64,000 nucleotides of DNA from Eubacterium sp. (GCA_017463985.1 JAFUEH010000008.1:1-64000), one strand, 5' to 3'; shown: positions 17,164-26,087, counted from the first letter of the stretch. Notes: generated by a model not told the origin, from the sequence alone. Program-made: numbers and translations.

Positions 17164-18762
17164 ATGATGAAAATTACACCTGTTAAAACGAAATACAAAT
17201 TAGAACCTCAATCGGTTGACCTTGTCAGCGAGGATGTTCAGAGCTTTCTTACCATACTGAAAGCGCCGAAGAAAAACATTATTGCAACAAGGCTTTCCAT
17301 TGAGGAAATTTTGCTCGACCTTATGGACAAATATGGGGAGGAGCAGGAGTTTACCTATATCAAAAACAACTTTCTTGGCAAGCCTTACATAACGATTACA
17401 CTTGAAGGCGAGCCGTTTAATCCGCTTGAAAAGGAAAACGATGACGAATTCGGTAATTGGTCAAGCGCGCTGTTACAAAGCGCTAATTTCACCCCGTCCT
17501 ATTCCTTTGACAGGGGCGTTAACGCAGTAACCTTCCGCTTTTCAAAAAAGGAAATTAATCCGATCATTAAATTGGCAATTACCATTGCTGCGGCGCTTCT
17601 TGTTTCACTTCTGAAATTCGTTATTCCGGCAGAAAGCATTGAGTTTATTAAGGACAATTTACTTGATTCGTTTTATAATGCCTTTTTAGGACTGATGACA
17701 ACGATAGAAATTCCGCTTGTGTTTCTTTCGGTTGCGTGCGGTATTATAGGAATAGGCGACAGTACGGTGTTCGGCAAAATCGGCAGAAAAATGGTAAAGC
17801 GTTTTATTACCGTTATTCTGTTTTTTACCACCATCGCCGGTATCATTTTTTCTATGCTGTTCACTAACTTTACCGATAAAAGCAGCGGTGAGGTTTCGCT
17901 CAAGGTAGGCATTGATATGCTGCTCGATTTAATTCCCAAAAACCTGATTGAGCCTATTACAAGCGGCAACACGATGCAGGTTGTGCTGATGGCGACGTTT
18001 ATCGGTATTGCGGTAGTCGTGCTTGGAAGCAAGGCGAAAACAGTTTCCCGTTTAATCAACGAGAGCAACAGCATTATCGTTTATGTAACGAGTCTGATAT
18101 CGAAATTGATGCCTGTGTTTATCTTTATTGTCCTGCTGGATATGATGTGGAGCAAAAAGCTGCATATGTTTATTAATATGTGGAAGCCGATTGTTGCCTT
18201 CGTTGCTGTACTTGTGCTTATTACAGCATTAATGCTGATAACCGTTTCGGCAAAGAAAAACGTTAAACTGTCGGTGCTGATAAAAAAGATGCTGCCAACC
18301 TTCTTAATCAGCTTGGGAACAGCCTCCTCTATTGCGGCAAACGGTGAGTGCTCCGACGCTCTTTACAGAAGGCTTGGTGTCAACAAGCGCTTTGTTGAAT
18401 TCGGTCAGCCTGTCGGCGGCGTGATATTTATGCCGTCAACAGCTATTAACTTTATGGTATGCGCTTTATATATGGCGTCATATTACAAGGTGAATGTTTC
18501 GGTTCTTTGGTTTATTGTTGCTATTATTATCTGCACCTTTGTTGCCGTCGCCACTCCTCCCGTTCCGGGCGGCGCCATCGCAGCCTATACCGTTATTTTT
18601 GCACAGCTCGGCATACCGAGCGATGCGCTTGCAATAGTCGTTACAATGGATATCGTTTTTGATTTGATAGCAACCGCTTTTGACAGTTCATTTTTACAGC
18701 TTGAGCTTATCAGACAAGCAGATGAAAATAAAATGTTAAATTTTGATGTTTTAAGAAAATAA
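17164..18762 (+). CDS. Dicarboxylate/amino acid:cation symporter with N-terminal RsbW-like ATPase domain
   Basis: 532 aa. From about residue 135 it is a DAACS-family (GltP/DctA) transporter with eight or so membrane segments, including re-entrant motif regions ASSIAANGECSD, FGQPVGGVIFMPSTA, PPVPGGAIAAYTVIF and DIVFDLIATAFDS. Residues 1-125 are not part of that family: RLSIEEILLDLMDKYGEE is an N-box-like helix and LEGEPFNPLEKENDDEFG the G1-type loop of RsbW/SpoIIAB anti-sigma kinases, ending with a strand like VNAVTFRF. The N-box Asn is replaced and the later glycine loop reads EFGNWSS, so ATPase activity is doubtful. A regulatory or STAS-binding role is inferred from neighbouring STAS/phosphatase genes. 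Confidence 0.85.
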   Translation: MMKITPVKTKYKLEPQSVDLVSEDVQSFLTILKAPKKNIIATRLSIEEILLDLMDKYGEEQEFTYIKNNFLGKPYITITLEGEPFNPLEKENDDEFGNWSSALLQSANFTPSYSFDRGVNAVTFRFSKKEINPIIKLAITIAAALLVSLLKFVIPAESIEFIKDNLLDSFYNAFLGLMTTIEIPLVFLSVACGIIGIGDSTVFGKIGRKMVKRFITVILFFTTIAGIIFSMLFTNFTDKSSGEVSLKVGIDMLLDLIPKNLIEPITSGNTMQVVLMATFIGIAVVVLGSKAKTVSRLINESNSIIVYVTSLISKLMPVFIFIVLLDMMWSKKLHMFINMWKPIVAFVAVLVLITALMLITVSAKKNVKLSVLIKKMLPTFLISLGTASSIAANGECSDALYRRLGVNKRFVEFGQPVGGVIFMPSTAINFMVCALYMASYYKVNVSVLWFIVAIIICTFVAVATPPVPGGAIAAYTVIFAQLGIPSDALAIVVTMDIVFDLIATAFDSSFLQLELIRQADENKMLNFDVLRK

Positions 18763-18768
18763 AAAAAG

Positions 18769-18809
18769 CCTCCTATGGTAGATTGGAAAAAGCTACCATG
18801 GGAGGTTTT
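18769..18809. terminator. Bidirectional terminator between symporter and phosphatase genes
   Basis: CCTCCTATGGTAG pairs with CTACCATGGGAGG (13 bp, one G-U); T-run follows on the plus strand and an A-run precedes it, so it can serve both converging genes. Confidence 0.85.
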
Positions 18810-18823
18810 CTGTATCGTTAGTG

Positions 18824-20887
18824 CTACTGAATCTTTTTTCTGATCGTCAGGATGTTTTCGCCGTTTTCGCGTTGATAGGAAACATCGTCCATCGTTTTCT
18901 TGACGAGAAAGACGCCAAGCCCTCCGATTTCACGTTCATCTGCCGAAAGCGTTATGTCCGGGTCCGCCTTTTGAAGAGGATCATAGGGGAAACCGCTGTC
19001 CTTAAACACCAAAGTCAGCATACCGTCGGAGAGGCTCAAATCAACCGTTGCAGTTCCCGCCTCGTCGGGGTAGGCGTAACTCGCAATATTGACAAAAATT
19101 TCTTCAACGCAAAGGTCGAGCTGCGTTTGTGTTTTCATCGGGCAGTCAATCTCTTCCAAATACGCGTCAAGAAAATCTGTGATATGTGAAAGGTTTTCGA
19201 GTTTCGCATCAACAGTCAGCGTTTTCATTAGCAAATCATCCTTCATTTCAAGGCAAAGCATGGTAAGGTCGTCAAATTGCGGTGCATCGCCAACAAAGGC
19301 ATTGACGTGATCCCAAACGGTGTTTAGTATCTCCTGCGGAGAGCAGTTTCGTCCGGCATTCAGTGCATTCAGCATACCGTCCGTTGTAAACATCCTGTTT
19401 TGCGAGTCAGTCGCCTCAGGCACACCGTCGGTATAAAGGAAAATCTTATCGCCCTTGCCGAGCCTGATTTCAAAATTTTTGTATTTCAGTCCCTCCATGG
19501 CGCCAATCACAGGGCCGTGGCGGTTTTTAACAATCTCAAAGCTGCCGTCTGCTCGGTAAACAGCAGGGTCGTCATGTCCTGCATTGGCGGCGGTAATGAT
19601 GCCCGTGGAGATTTCAAGAATTCCCATCCATACCGTAACAAACATATCCGCGCTATTATTTTCGCAAATGCGGTCATTCACAAAGGTGAGAATTTCGCCC
19701 GGTGTACCGCCCATCAGCGTGCGGTCGTTAATAAGAATTTTCGTAACCATCATAAACAGCGCCGCCGGCACACCCTTGCCGGAAACGTCAGCCATCACCA
19801 GCGCTAAATGATCGTCGTCAATCAAAAAGAAATCGTAAAAATCTCCTCCGACCTCCTTGGCAGGGGTCATAGAAGCGTAGATGTCAAACTCCGTACGGTT
19901 TGGATAAGCAGGGAATAACGAAGGAATTGAAGCCTCCTGAATCTGGCTTGCAATACCGAGCTCCGTACCGATGCGCTCTTTTTCCGACATAGCTGTCTGC
20001 AGATTCGTCATATAGGTCGCAACGCCGTTTGCAAGGCTCTCTACATTTTTGGAAAGCCCTTGCAGCTCTCCGCCCGTATTAACGTCCGCATCTTCAAAAA
20101 ACAGCTCCTCGGGGTTTACACCGCTTTGCATTTTTTTAACAAAATTATCGCTGCTCTTTGCAATTCTTATGATAGGACCGGTAAGATAGCGGCGAATATT
20201 GAGTATATATGCCGCAACAATGATTGCCATGAAGATAACGGCAGTCAGAATGACCGTGGCAATGTAGCGATGCATGCCGACATTGATGCGGTTGATATCA
20301 ATCTCAACGCAGAGTAGCCCTGCTGCGTTACCGTCACTGTCGAACAGCACGCGGTAGCCATTGAGCATATGCCCGTATTCGTCCGAATATCCCTCAAGCG
20401 TGCCGCTTTCGCGTTTGCTGTTTTGTATCGCCTGTTGCAGGATTAGCAGCGTATCGTCTGCAAAACCGCCCTCCTCACAGGGCTTTCCCATATAGGTATA
20501 AATCTCCGAAAGGGGCTTTCCTGAGGATAGCTCCTCACTGTTTTTCGCATTGATGGCGTAGTGCAGGCTGTGAATATCGTCAACATCCTCAAAATAGATG
20601 GCATAGAGGTATTCAATGTCGGAACTGTCTTTAATCACATTGAGCTCGGAGCGAAATTCCTCATACCCTTTCGGCATATCACGCTCGGCAATCATCTCTC
20701 CGAAACCATATTCCTCAGCGGCACGGTAAGCGTATTCCAGAACGGTTTCGGCATAGGAAGAATAGCTGTCCATCACACTGTTGTAATACAGCTTGTAACC
20801 GATCAAGGCAATCATTACCGTGAGAATCGCCATAAAACCGATTGTCATCATCACGGTTTTCGCTGAAATACTCAGTCCTTTTTTCAT
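18824..20887 (-). CDS. Membrane sensor phosphatase: extracellular sensor, PP2C (SpoIIE/RsbU) and RsbW-like ATPase domains
   Basis: 687 aa from ATG 20887; an upstream in-frame ATG at 20926 overlaps the STAS gene. A membrane segment near 10-32, an extracytoplasmic region to about 205, a second segment (VILTAVIFMAIIVAAYIL), then a HAMP-like/coiled-coil linker. The PP2C_SIG phosphatase has MTPAKEVGGDFYDFF, ADVSGKGVPAALFM, ANAGHDDPAVY, YTDGVPEA and QFDDLTMLCL (metal-binding Asp residues). The C-terminal HATPase_c_2 has the intact N box LCVEEIFVNIASYAYP and GGLGVFLVKKTMD. Phosphatase and anti-sigma-type kinase in one chain act oppositely on STAS proteins; it follows a STAS gene. Confidence 0.92.
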   Translation of the reverse strand: MKKGLSISAKTVMMTIGFMAILTVMIALIGYKLYYNSVMDSYSSYAETVLEYAYRAAEEYGFGEMIAERDMPKGYEEFRSELNVIKDSSDIEYLYAIYFEDVDDIHSLHYAINAKNSEELSSGKPLSEIYTYMGKPCEEGGFADDTLLILQQAIQNSKRESGTLEGYSDEYGHMLNGYRVLFDSDGNAAGLLCVEIDINRINVGMHRYIATVILTAVIFMAIIVAAYILNIRRYLTGPIIRIAKSSDNFVKKMQSGVNPEELFFEDADVNTGGELQGLSKNVESLANGVATYMTNLQTAMSEKERIGTELGIASQIQEASIPSLFPAYPNRTEFDIYASMTPAKEVGGDFYDFFLIDDDHLALVMADVSGKGVPAALFMMVTKILINDRTLMGGTPGEILTFVNDRICENNSADMFVTVWMGILEISTGIITAANAGHDDPAVYRADGSFEIVKNRHGPVIGAMEGLKYKNFEIRLGKGDKIFLYTDGVPEATDSQNRMFTTDGMLNALNAGRNCSPQEILNTVWDHVNAFVGDAPQFDDLTMLCLEMKDDLLMKTLTVDAKLENLSHITDFLDAYLEEIDCPMKTQTQLDLCVEEIFVNIASYAYPDEAGTATVDLSLSDGMLTLVFKDSGFPYDPLQKADPDITLSADEREIGGLGVFLVKKTMDDVSYQRENGENILTIRKKIQ

Positions 20888-20922
20888 GGCTGTTGGTTCC
20901 CTCTTTGCTTCGGCTGCTATCA

Positions 20923-21210
20923 TCATTCTATATTCATAATGTCGGTAAAGCCCGTCATTTCAAGCACTTCCATCACGTCATCGCATACATGGATGAGTTT
21001 CATGTTTTTAGCAGCCTTTTTCGCTTTCAGTAAAACGCGAAGTCCTGCCGACGAAGTGTAAGGCATATTTTCCAAATCTAAAATCAGCTCCGTCACACCG
21101 TCCAAATTATCAAAAACTGCCTTTTCAAGTTCGGGCGCAGTCGTAGTATCCACACGACCCTCTATTTTCAGGGTGAGCAACGAGCCGTCCTTAATCACAT
21201 CAACTTTCAT
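20923..21210 (-). CDS. STAS-domain anti-sigma-factor antagonist
   Basis: 95 aa, RsbV/SpoIIAA-like. The phosphorylatable loop is PYTSSAGLRVLLKAKKAAK; the preceding DLENM strand is typical. Upstream in the operon is the STAS-kinase fusion and downstream the phosphatase/ATPase protein, its probable partner. Confidence 0.93.
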   Translation of the reverse strand: MKVDVIKDGSLLTLKIEGRVDTTTAPELEKAVFDNLDGVTELILDLENMPYTSSAGLRVLLKAKKAAKNMKLIHVCDDVMEVLEMTGFTDIMNIE

Positions 21211-21258
21211 CTGATATCTCCTTTAATCTATTATTTTCACGGGCAAGCCCGTTTTTTA

Positions 21259-22422
21259 CTAAAAGCTGAGACTGTCCATTTCGGGAACAAGCCTGCACAG
21301 CTGCTTTTTACAATTATCAATCACATCCTGATTATCCGGCTCCCGTTTAAGGGTTCTTCTAAGCAATCTTGTATAGGAAATAATACTCGATTTTTTAACA
21401 ATATCGCCGATGAACGCATCGTCCTTGCCTTCAAAATAATATTTTAGTGAGCTCATCCAGAACCTTGTTGCGGTATCGCGGTCAATGCCTAAAAAGTGCT
21501 TGATTACCTCATGATCAAGCTCGCTAAAGCCCTGATAGGCAAGATACATCTGTCCAAGCTCAAAAATTGGATGCCCGACAGACAGCGTATCCATATCAAT
21601 CAGCAAATTTTCATCCCCCTGGCGCATAATATTTTTTATATGATAATCGCCGTGCAGCATCGTATTGGTTTCGGGAATTTCCTCAAAAAGGCGCAGAAGC
21701 TTGCTGCCGATTTCCTCGGGAAGAGATGGCATAACATATTCTGCCCAGCCGATTGTCTCCTGTCTTTTGCTCGGCAGTTCACCGTCCTTCAATTCGGTGG
21801 AATGAATGGTTTTCAGTATTTCCACGCTCTGTCTTGCCAGCTCCTCAACGTCCTCCCCCTCATTAATAAGCTGTGAAAAGGACTTTGCATTAAGCAGCTC
21901 AAAAACGGAACCGTATAAATCACCCACCTGAACGACATCATAGGGAATGGCGGTCGGGATGCCCATAATAAACGCTTTTCTTGCCAGCTCGCGCTCGTTG
22001 TGAATTTCTTCAAGAGAATCGGGCAGCTTATAGACCTTAACGATGGTATCGGGGTCGGTACGGTAAACCTTACCGTTAGAGCCCTCACCGATGACCTCAC
22101 AGCCCTCTACGGATATTTTTCGGTACGCTTTGGAAATCTCCATCATTTCGGTAAAGCCTGTCATATCAAATATTTCATAAACATCCGATGACGCGTTGAT
22201 AATCTTCATTGTCTTATGCGCTTTTTTCAGACGAAGAATCACACGCAGTCCGGCACTGGAAATATATTGCAGCTCTGTGGCGTCTAATACAAGCTCACCC
22301 TCAAAGCCCTCAACAACGGAAAGGATTTCCGCCTCCGCCATAGCGGCGTTGGTCGAATCAATGCGTCCGCCGAGAAACAGCGTGCATACGTTTCCGTCTA
22401 TTTGTGATTTTAACTCAAACAC
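21259..22422 (-). CDS. STAS domain fused to an aminoglycoside/choline-kinase-like phosphotransferase
   Basis: 387 aa, GTG start at 22422 with GGAG nine bases upstream. Residues 1-98 are a STAS domain (YISSAGLRVILRLKKA). From about 105 an APH-family kinase fold: GEGSNGKVYR (P-loop), VKVYKL (ATP Lys), HGDYHIKNIM (catalytic Asp and Asn) and LIDMDTL (metal Asp). All key kinase residues are present, so it should phosphorylate something; whether a small molecule or a protein is unknown. The arrangement suggests a kinase switched by the neighbouring STAS/ATPase/phosphatase circuit. Confidence 0.88.
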   Translation of the reverse strand: MFELKSQIDGNVCTLFLGGRIDSTNAAMAEAEILSVVEGFEGELVLDATELQYISSAGLRVILRLKKAHKTMKIINASSDVYEIFDMTGFTEMMEISKAYRKISVEGCEVIGEGSNGKVYRTDPDTIVKVYKLPDSLEEIHNERELARKAFIMGIPTAIPYDVVQVGDLYGSVFELLNAKSFSQLINEGEDVEELARQSVEILKTIHSTELKDGELPSKRQETIGWAEYVMPSLPEEIGSKLLRLFEEIPETNTMLHGDYHIKNIMRQGDENLLIDMDTLSVGHPIFELGQMYLAYQGFSELDHEVIKHFLGIDRDTATRFWMSSLKYYFEGKDDAFIGDIVKKSSIISYTRLLRRTLKREPDNQDVIDNCKKQLCRLVPEMDSLSF

Positions 22423-22449
22423 TTTCTTTTTCTCCTATGTTCATTGATG

Positions 22450-22773
22450 TCAACTAAAGTTTTCCTTGATAAAATATACTTCAGCTGCGGAGTCAGTCAC
22501 CATAACGCTCTCCTGGTGAAAGAACGAGCAAAGATCCTTCGCAATCTCGGCCACTGTATCTTTGGGAATGTCCATCAGCGTCAGTGCAAGTGTTTTTTCT
22601 TCTACATAACTGCCGTCCTCATGAAAATATCCGCCATCGATGACGTGCACGGAAAACGCTACCCGATAAGCGTGGCAAACGGTTTTCAAAACCGAAAGAT
22701 ATTTTTCCGTATTGTGCTCTTGCACGTGGCTCTCGGCGTCGTTCAAGCCGACGTATATCGTTGTTTGCCGCAT
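22450..22773 (-). CDS. Small protein, DUF3574-like
   Basis: 107 aa from ATG 22773 (AAAGGAG six bases upstream; an adjacent ATG at 22776 is also possible). TTIYVGLNDAESH at the start, VHVIDGGYFHEDGSYVEEKT in the middle and FHQESVMVTDSAAEVYFI at the end resemble the DUF3574 pattern of a GLND strand, a glycine-rich loop and a QESV segment. The function is unknown. It lies between alsD and the STAS-kinase gene in one transcription direction. Confidence 0.7.
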   Translation of the reverse strand: MRQTTIYVGLNDAESHVQEHNTEKYLSVLKTVCHAYRVAFSVHVIDGGYFHEDGSYVEEKTLALTLMDIPKDTVAEIAKDLCSFFHQESVMVTDSAAEVYFIKENFS

Positions 22774-22792
22774 CATCTGCTCCTTTGCATTT

Positions 22793-23521
22793 TTATCTGT
22801 TTCCTTGCTCAACTTCCTCGATCTCGTCCTGCGACGCTTCTTTAAGAGAGTACGTATCAAATGCCGCTTCTCTTGGTAACTGTATTTCAATTCTGTCCAT
22901 TTTCTGCAACAGGCATTCTCCTGAGCGCATAGAGACATCAAATACGTGACCGCCGAGCTTTCTGTCCTCTGACAAAAAGTGCATGTGCCATCCCGAGGCG
23001 TTTATGCCGTCCATATAATCGGGATAATATACGCATACCAGCGTTCCGTACAGTTTTTCAAAACGAAAGTCTTTCTGCGTTTTTGAAAGAATCTCTTTTA
23101 ATGTAACGTGCTGTGAGCGATAAGGCGCGCCTGCGCGAGCCTGTATTGTGTTAAAGTACCCGTCTATCCTTGCGATATGTATGCTGTTCAGCCCAAAATC
23201 TTCATCTACTTTTAAGGTGAGTTCCTGCTTTATGGCTTCAATATTCTGCTTTTCTTCTATTTTGAATTTTCTGCCGTCTTTTACAAAGCCTGCAACCGCA
23301 AAGGGCACCCCTGCCGAGCCTTCTGAGTTAGCTACACTTCCGTCAGGCTTAGCCCGATAGCACACGCCGTCTAGCAGAATCATTTCACCGTCAACATTTT
23401 CAAAAGTGCCGAGCCCTGTATCGCCTTGCGCCAACAACTCTTGCACGGTAACAACCGGTCTTGTATAACCAAGTGCTAACGCCTGCAAGGTGGAAACCTG
23501 ATATATTTTATTGGATTTCAT
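22793..23521 (-). CDS. alsD: Acetolactate decarboxylase
   Basis: 242 aa. Converts 2-acetolactate to acetoin. The zinc ligands are the histidines in GWHMHFLSEDRKLGGHV; upstream segments QLLAQGDTGLGTF-like (AQGDTGLGTFENVDGEM), YRAKPDG and PFAVAGF match the family. No acetolactate synthase gene is adjacent. Start ATG 23521 with AGGAGG. Confidence 0.93.
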   Translation of the reverse strand: MKSNKIYQVSTLQALALGYTRPVVTVQELLAQGDTGLGTFENVDGEMILLDGVCYRAKPDGSVANSEGSAGVPFAVAGFVKDGRKFKIEEKQNIEAIKQELTLKVDEDFGLNSIHIARIDGYFNTIQARAGAPYRSQHVTLKEILSKTQKDFRFEKLYGTLVCVYYPDYMDGINASGWHMHFLSEDRKLGGHVFDVSMRSGECLLQKMDRIEIQLPREAAFDTYSLKEASQDEIEEVEQGNR

Positions 23522-23541
23522 TTGTCGTCCCTCCTAATGGG

Positions 23542-23593
23542 ATTGTCACAAGCGTCATTGTATCATAAAAATGTGACAATATCAAGATATTGT
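23542..23593 (-). promoter_or_regulatory. alsD promoter overlapped by two dyads
   Basis: Minus strand TTGATA (23585-23580), 17 bases, TACAAT (23562-23557). The dyad ACAATATC-AA-GATATTGT (23576-23593) covers the -35. ATTGTCACA and its exact complement TGTGACAAT (23542-23550 and 23572-23580) bracket the -10. This layout suggests tight repression. Confidence 0.6.
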
Positions 23594-23641
23594 GGCAAAT
23601 TCAAGATGGATAGAAATAACGAATATGGCATTCACTTTTAA

Positions 23642-23725
23642 ATGATGTGCGGCAGCACACTGACAATATTTCCTCGTGAAAACGGCGGAACAAAAGTAAC
23701 GGTTTTCATTCCTCATAAGGCATAA
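23642..23725 (+). pseudogene. Possible 3' remnant of a sensor histidine kinase gene
   Basis: A 27-codon frame, CGSTLTIFPRENGG then TKVTVFIPHKA and stop, resembles the last strand pair of a HATPase domain (G-T-x-V-T-V-x-x-P). It is followed at once by a terminator hairpin, as the end of a deleted gene would be. No upstream kinase sequence remains. Confidence 0.4.
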
Positions 23726-23728
23726 ATG

Positions 23729-23759
23729 AACAGGCAAGCCCATCGCTTGCCTGTTTTTT
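23729..23759 (+). terminator. Orphan terminator
   Basis: AACAGGCAAG pairs with CTTGCCTGTT, then TTTTTT. It serves no intact plus-strand gene, which supports the idea of a deleted gene here. Confidence 0.75.
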
Positions 23760-23993
23760 GTAAATTTTCACTGCTCAAGATCTGTAAAATTTTGCTTTTA
23801 TCGTTTTAAAATATAGCCTCATGCCCCCTTGTTCGAGGGCGGTAATTTCTATCGGATGATAGCGAAAATCGACAAAATCGAAGTCCCGAAGCCCTTGTAA
23901 ACGCTCACTTTTCAAAATCCAAAAAAATATGAAACCGCCAAAACTGGCTTCATTGAAATTTATAATAATTTGTTTGATAATTCCAATTAAAAT

Positions 23994-24030
23994 AAGACCT
24001 GCTTTCGGCATATTGCGGTGAGCAGGTCTT
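23994..24030 (-). terminator. Terminator of the second phosphatase gene
   Basis: AAGACCTGCT/AGCAGGTCTT 10-bp stem, then ATTTTAATT on the minus strand, four bases beyond the stop at 24035. Confidence 0.75.
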
Positions 24031-24034
24031 GGTT

Positions 24035-25681
24035 TTATATTGCGAAGCGGTCGCTTTCTGTTAAATCTTTCAGTTCTACGCAAAGCATCGTTAAGTCATC
24101 AAACTGCGGTGCATCGCCAACGAATGCACCGACAGACGCATTAACGCCCTGCAAAATATCCTCCGGCGTTTTTTCCTTGTATCTGTTGAGCGCATCAACC
24201 ATTCCGTTAAGTGTGAACATCTTTTCGTCCTTGTCCGTTGCCTCCGGAACACCGTCGGTATAAAGGAACAGCTTATCGCCCTTGTTCATCTGAAGCTCGT
24301 AGTTATGATAAGGAAATTCCTCCATAACGCCGATAGCAATATCGTGATTCGTTTTGAATAGTTCAAAGTCTTCGCCTTTATGATACAGTGCTGGATCATC
24401 GTGACCTGCGTTACAGGCAATCACCTTGCCCGTTGACAGTTCCAAAACACCGAGCCATACCGTTACAAACATCCCTGCATCGTTACGTGCGCACACAACA
24501 TTATTCACATATTCAAGCACCTCGGCAGGTGTGCCGCCTATTCTGATTCTGTCAGCAATCAGAATATTGGTTACCATCATAAACAGTGCTGCAGGGACGC
24601 CCTTGCCTGAAACATCGGCAATTACGAGCGCTAAGTGGTCATCATCCACAAGGAAGAAATTATAGAAATCGCCGCCAACCTCTTTAGCAGGAGTCATTGA
24701 AGCGTAAATATCAAACTCCTTGTGATCAGGAAAAGCAGGAAACACATTAGGAACGGCGCTTTTCTGAATCTTTTTAGCAATGGAAAGCTCAGTGCCGATA
24801 CGCTCCTTTTCAGCAGTAACAGCAGTCAGATTGTCAATATATTCCAGCATCTCAGTTTCCATTTCGTCAACAGCGTGAGCAATGCTGCTAATCTCGGTAA
24901 CGGTGCTTAATTCGCCGAGAGTATTTCCTTTTGTGTTCTCCTTTGCGAAACGGGTTGTTTCCTCTGACACCCTTCTGAGCGGAGTAACAAAATGCTTGCG
25001 CATATACCGAGCGTAAAAGATAACAATTAGTACGATAAGTATTATCGCAGAAACGGCAACCTTAACGAGATATTCGTTTCTGTTCTCCGTATCTGTTAAC
25101 GGAAGCTGAACACAGATAACATAGTTCACCTTACCATCTTCATCTCTATCAGGAATCAGCGCAGTAATATTCGGTTTCTTTTCGCCTTGAAGAGTGTCTT
25201 TCCCGATAACAAATGCGGTGTCTACATCTCCCGCATATATCTCATTAAGGTTACGGCTAAAGATTTCGCCCTCTGTCTTTACCTGTTCGCCTACGGATAA
25301 AGGCGTATAGGCATCATCCATATCGGAAACTGTATGAAAAACGGTGGTATATTGCCCGTAATCAGCTGCATCTGCGCAGATTACATAAATCATCGTGGCG
25401 TACATTGTGTTGCACAGGGACTGTATCTGTTCTGCGCTGTGCTTCCATTCCTCATCATTACCGCCGTTTTTCAGATACTGCTCAATATGGTTTGAGTTGA
25501 TATATGTTTGTACTGTGCGCCCAATTTCAACCGCCTTCTCACCGTTTTGCCTTCTCATATTATCGGTAAAGGAAGAAAAACCGATAGTGCCGGCTATAAT
25601 GCTGTATATCAAAATTAACAGCGTAGCGGCGCTGATGATTTTGAAGGCAAGGTTGTTTTTTGAAAAACTTTTGGGTTTCAT
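24035..25681 (-). CDS. Membrane sensor phosphatase, SpoIIE/RsbU type
   Basis: 548 aa from ATG 25681, which overlaps the end of the STAS gene (TAATATG). Membrane segment near 12-35, extracytoplasmic sensor to about 190, second segment (VSAIILIVLIVIFYARYM), HAMP-like linker, and a PP2C_SIG domain with MTPAKEVGGDFYNFF, IADVSGKGVPAALFM, CNAGHDDPALY, YTDGVPEA and QFDDLTMLCVEL. It is closely related to the phosphatase at 18.8-20.9 kb but lacks the C-terminal ATPase domain. It probably dephosphorylates the co-transcribed STAS protein. Confidence 0.92.
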   Translation of the reverse strand: MKPKSFSKNNLAFKIISAATLLILIYSIIAGTIGFSSFTDNMRRQNGEKAVEIGRTVQTYINSNHIEQYLKNGGNDEEWKHSAEQIQSLCNTMYATMIYVICADAADYGQYTTVFHTVSDMDDAYTPLSVGEQVKTEGEIFSRNLNEIYAGDVDTAFVIGKDTLQGEKKPNITALIPDRDEDGKVNYVICVQLPLTDTENRNEYLVKVAVSAIILIVLIVIFYARYMRKHFVTPLRRVSEETTRFAKENTKGNTLGELSTVTEISSIAHAVDEMETEMLEYIDNLTAVTAEKERIGTELSIAKKIQKSAVPNVFPAFPDHKEFDIYASMTPAKEVGGDFYNFFLVDDDHLALVIADVSGKGVPAALFMMVTNILIADRIRIGGTPAEVLEYVNNVVCARNDAGMFVTVWLGVLELSTGKVIACNAGHDDPALYHKGEDFELFKTNHDIAIGVMEEFPYHNYELQMNKGDKLFLYTDGVPEATDKDEKMFTLNGMVDALNRYKEKTPEDILQGVNASVGAFVGDAPQFDDLTMLCVELKDLTESDRFAI

Positions 25682-25682
25682 A

Positions 25683-25979
25683 TTATTCAATGGTAAAAAG
25701 GCGTGTAAAGCCAATCATATCAAAAATTTCTTTTACGCTTTCGTGCATATTAAGGATTTTAACAGTGCCCTGCTTGCTCATAGTCTTTTTTATCTGTAAA
25801 AAGGCACGCAGACCTGCGGAGGAAACATATTCCACCCCGTCTATATCCAGCACCAAATCCGTGATACCGTCAAGATCATCAAGCACTGTCTTTTCAAATT
25901 CGGGAGCAGCGGCTGTGTCCACTCTGCCTGAAACAAATACTGTAAGTTTACTACTATCTCTATCCATTGAAGTTTGCAT
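25683..25979 (-). CDS. STAS-domain anti-sigma-factor antagonist
   Basis: 98 aa with YVSSAGLRAFLQIKKTM as the phosphoacceptor segment. Its stop overlaps the phosphatase start, so the two proteins are made together. No cognate kinase or sigma factor is next to it; the ATPase domains at 17.2 kb and 18.8 kb are candidates. Confidence 0.92.
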   Translation of the reverse strand: MQTSMDRDSSKLTVFVSGRVDTAAAPEFEKTVLDDLDGITDLVLDIDGVEYVSSAGLRAFLQIKKTMSKQGTVKILNMHESVKEIFDMIGFTRLFTIE

Positions 25980-26009
25980 AAGTATTTTGCCTCCTGATTA
26001 ATATAGTAT

Positions 26010-26038
26010 ATTCTATCACAGTTTCAAGAATTAAACAA
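26010..26038 (-). promoter_or_regulatory. Promoter of the STAS-phosphatase pair
   Basis: Minus strand TTGTTT (26038-26033), 17 bases, TAGAAT (26015-26010); AGGAGG follows before the ATG at 25979. Confidence 0.55.
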
Positions 26039-26087
26039 GTAAAAAGGAGTGAACTTTCAACGAAAACCCGCAAAGCATTTTTTCACA

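Noticed and set aside
23775-24083. 102-codon minus-strand frame upstream of alsD
   Set aside because: It overlaps the phosphatase gene end and a terminator, has no ribosome site and no recognisable domain.
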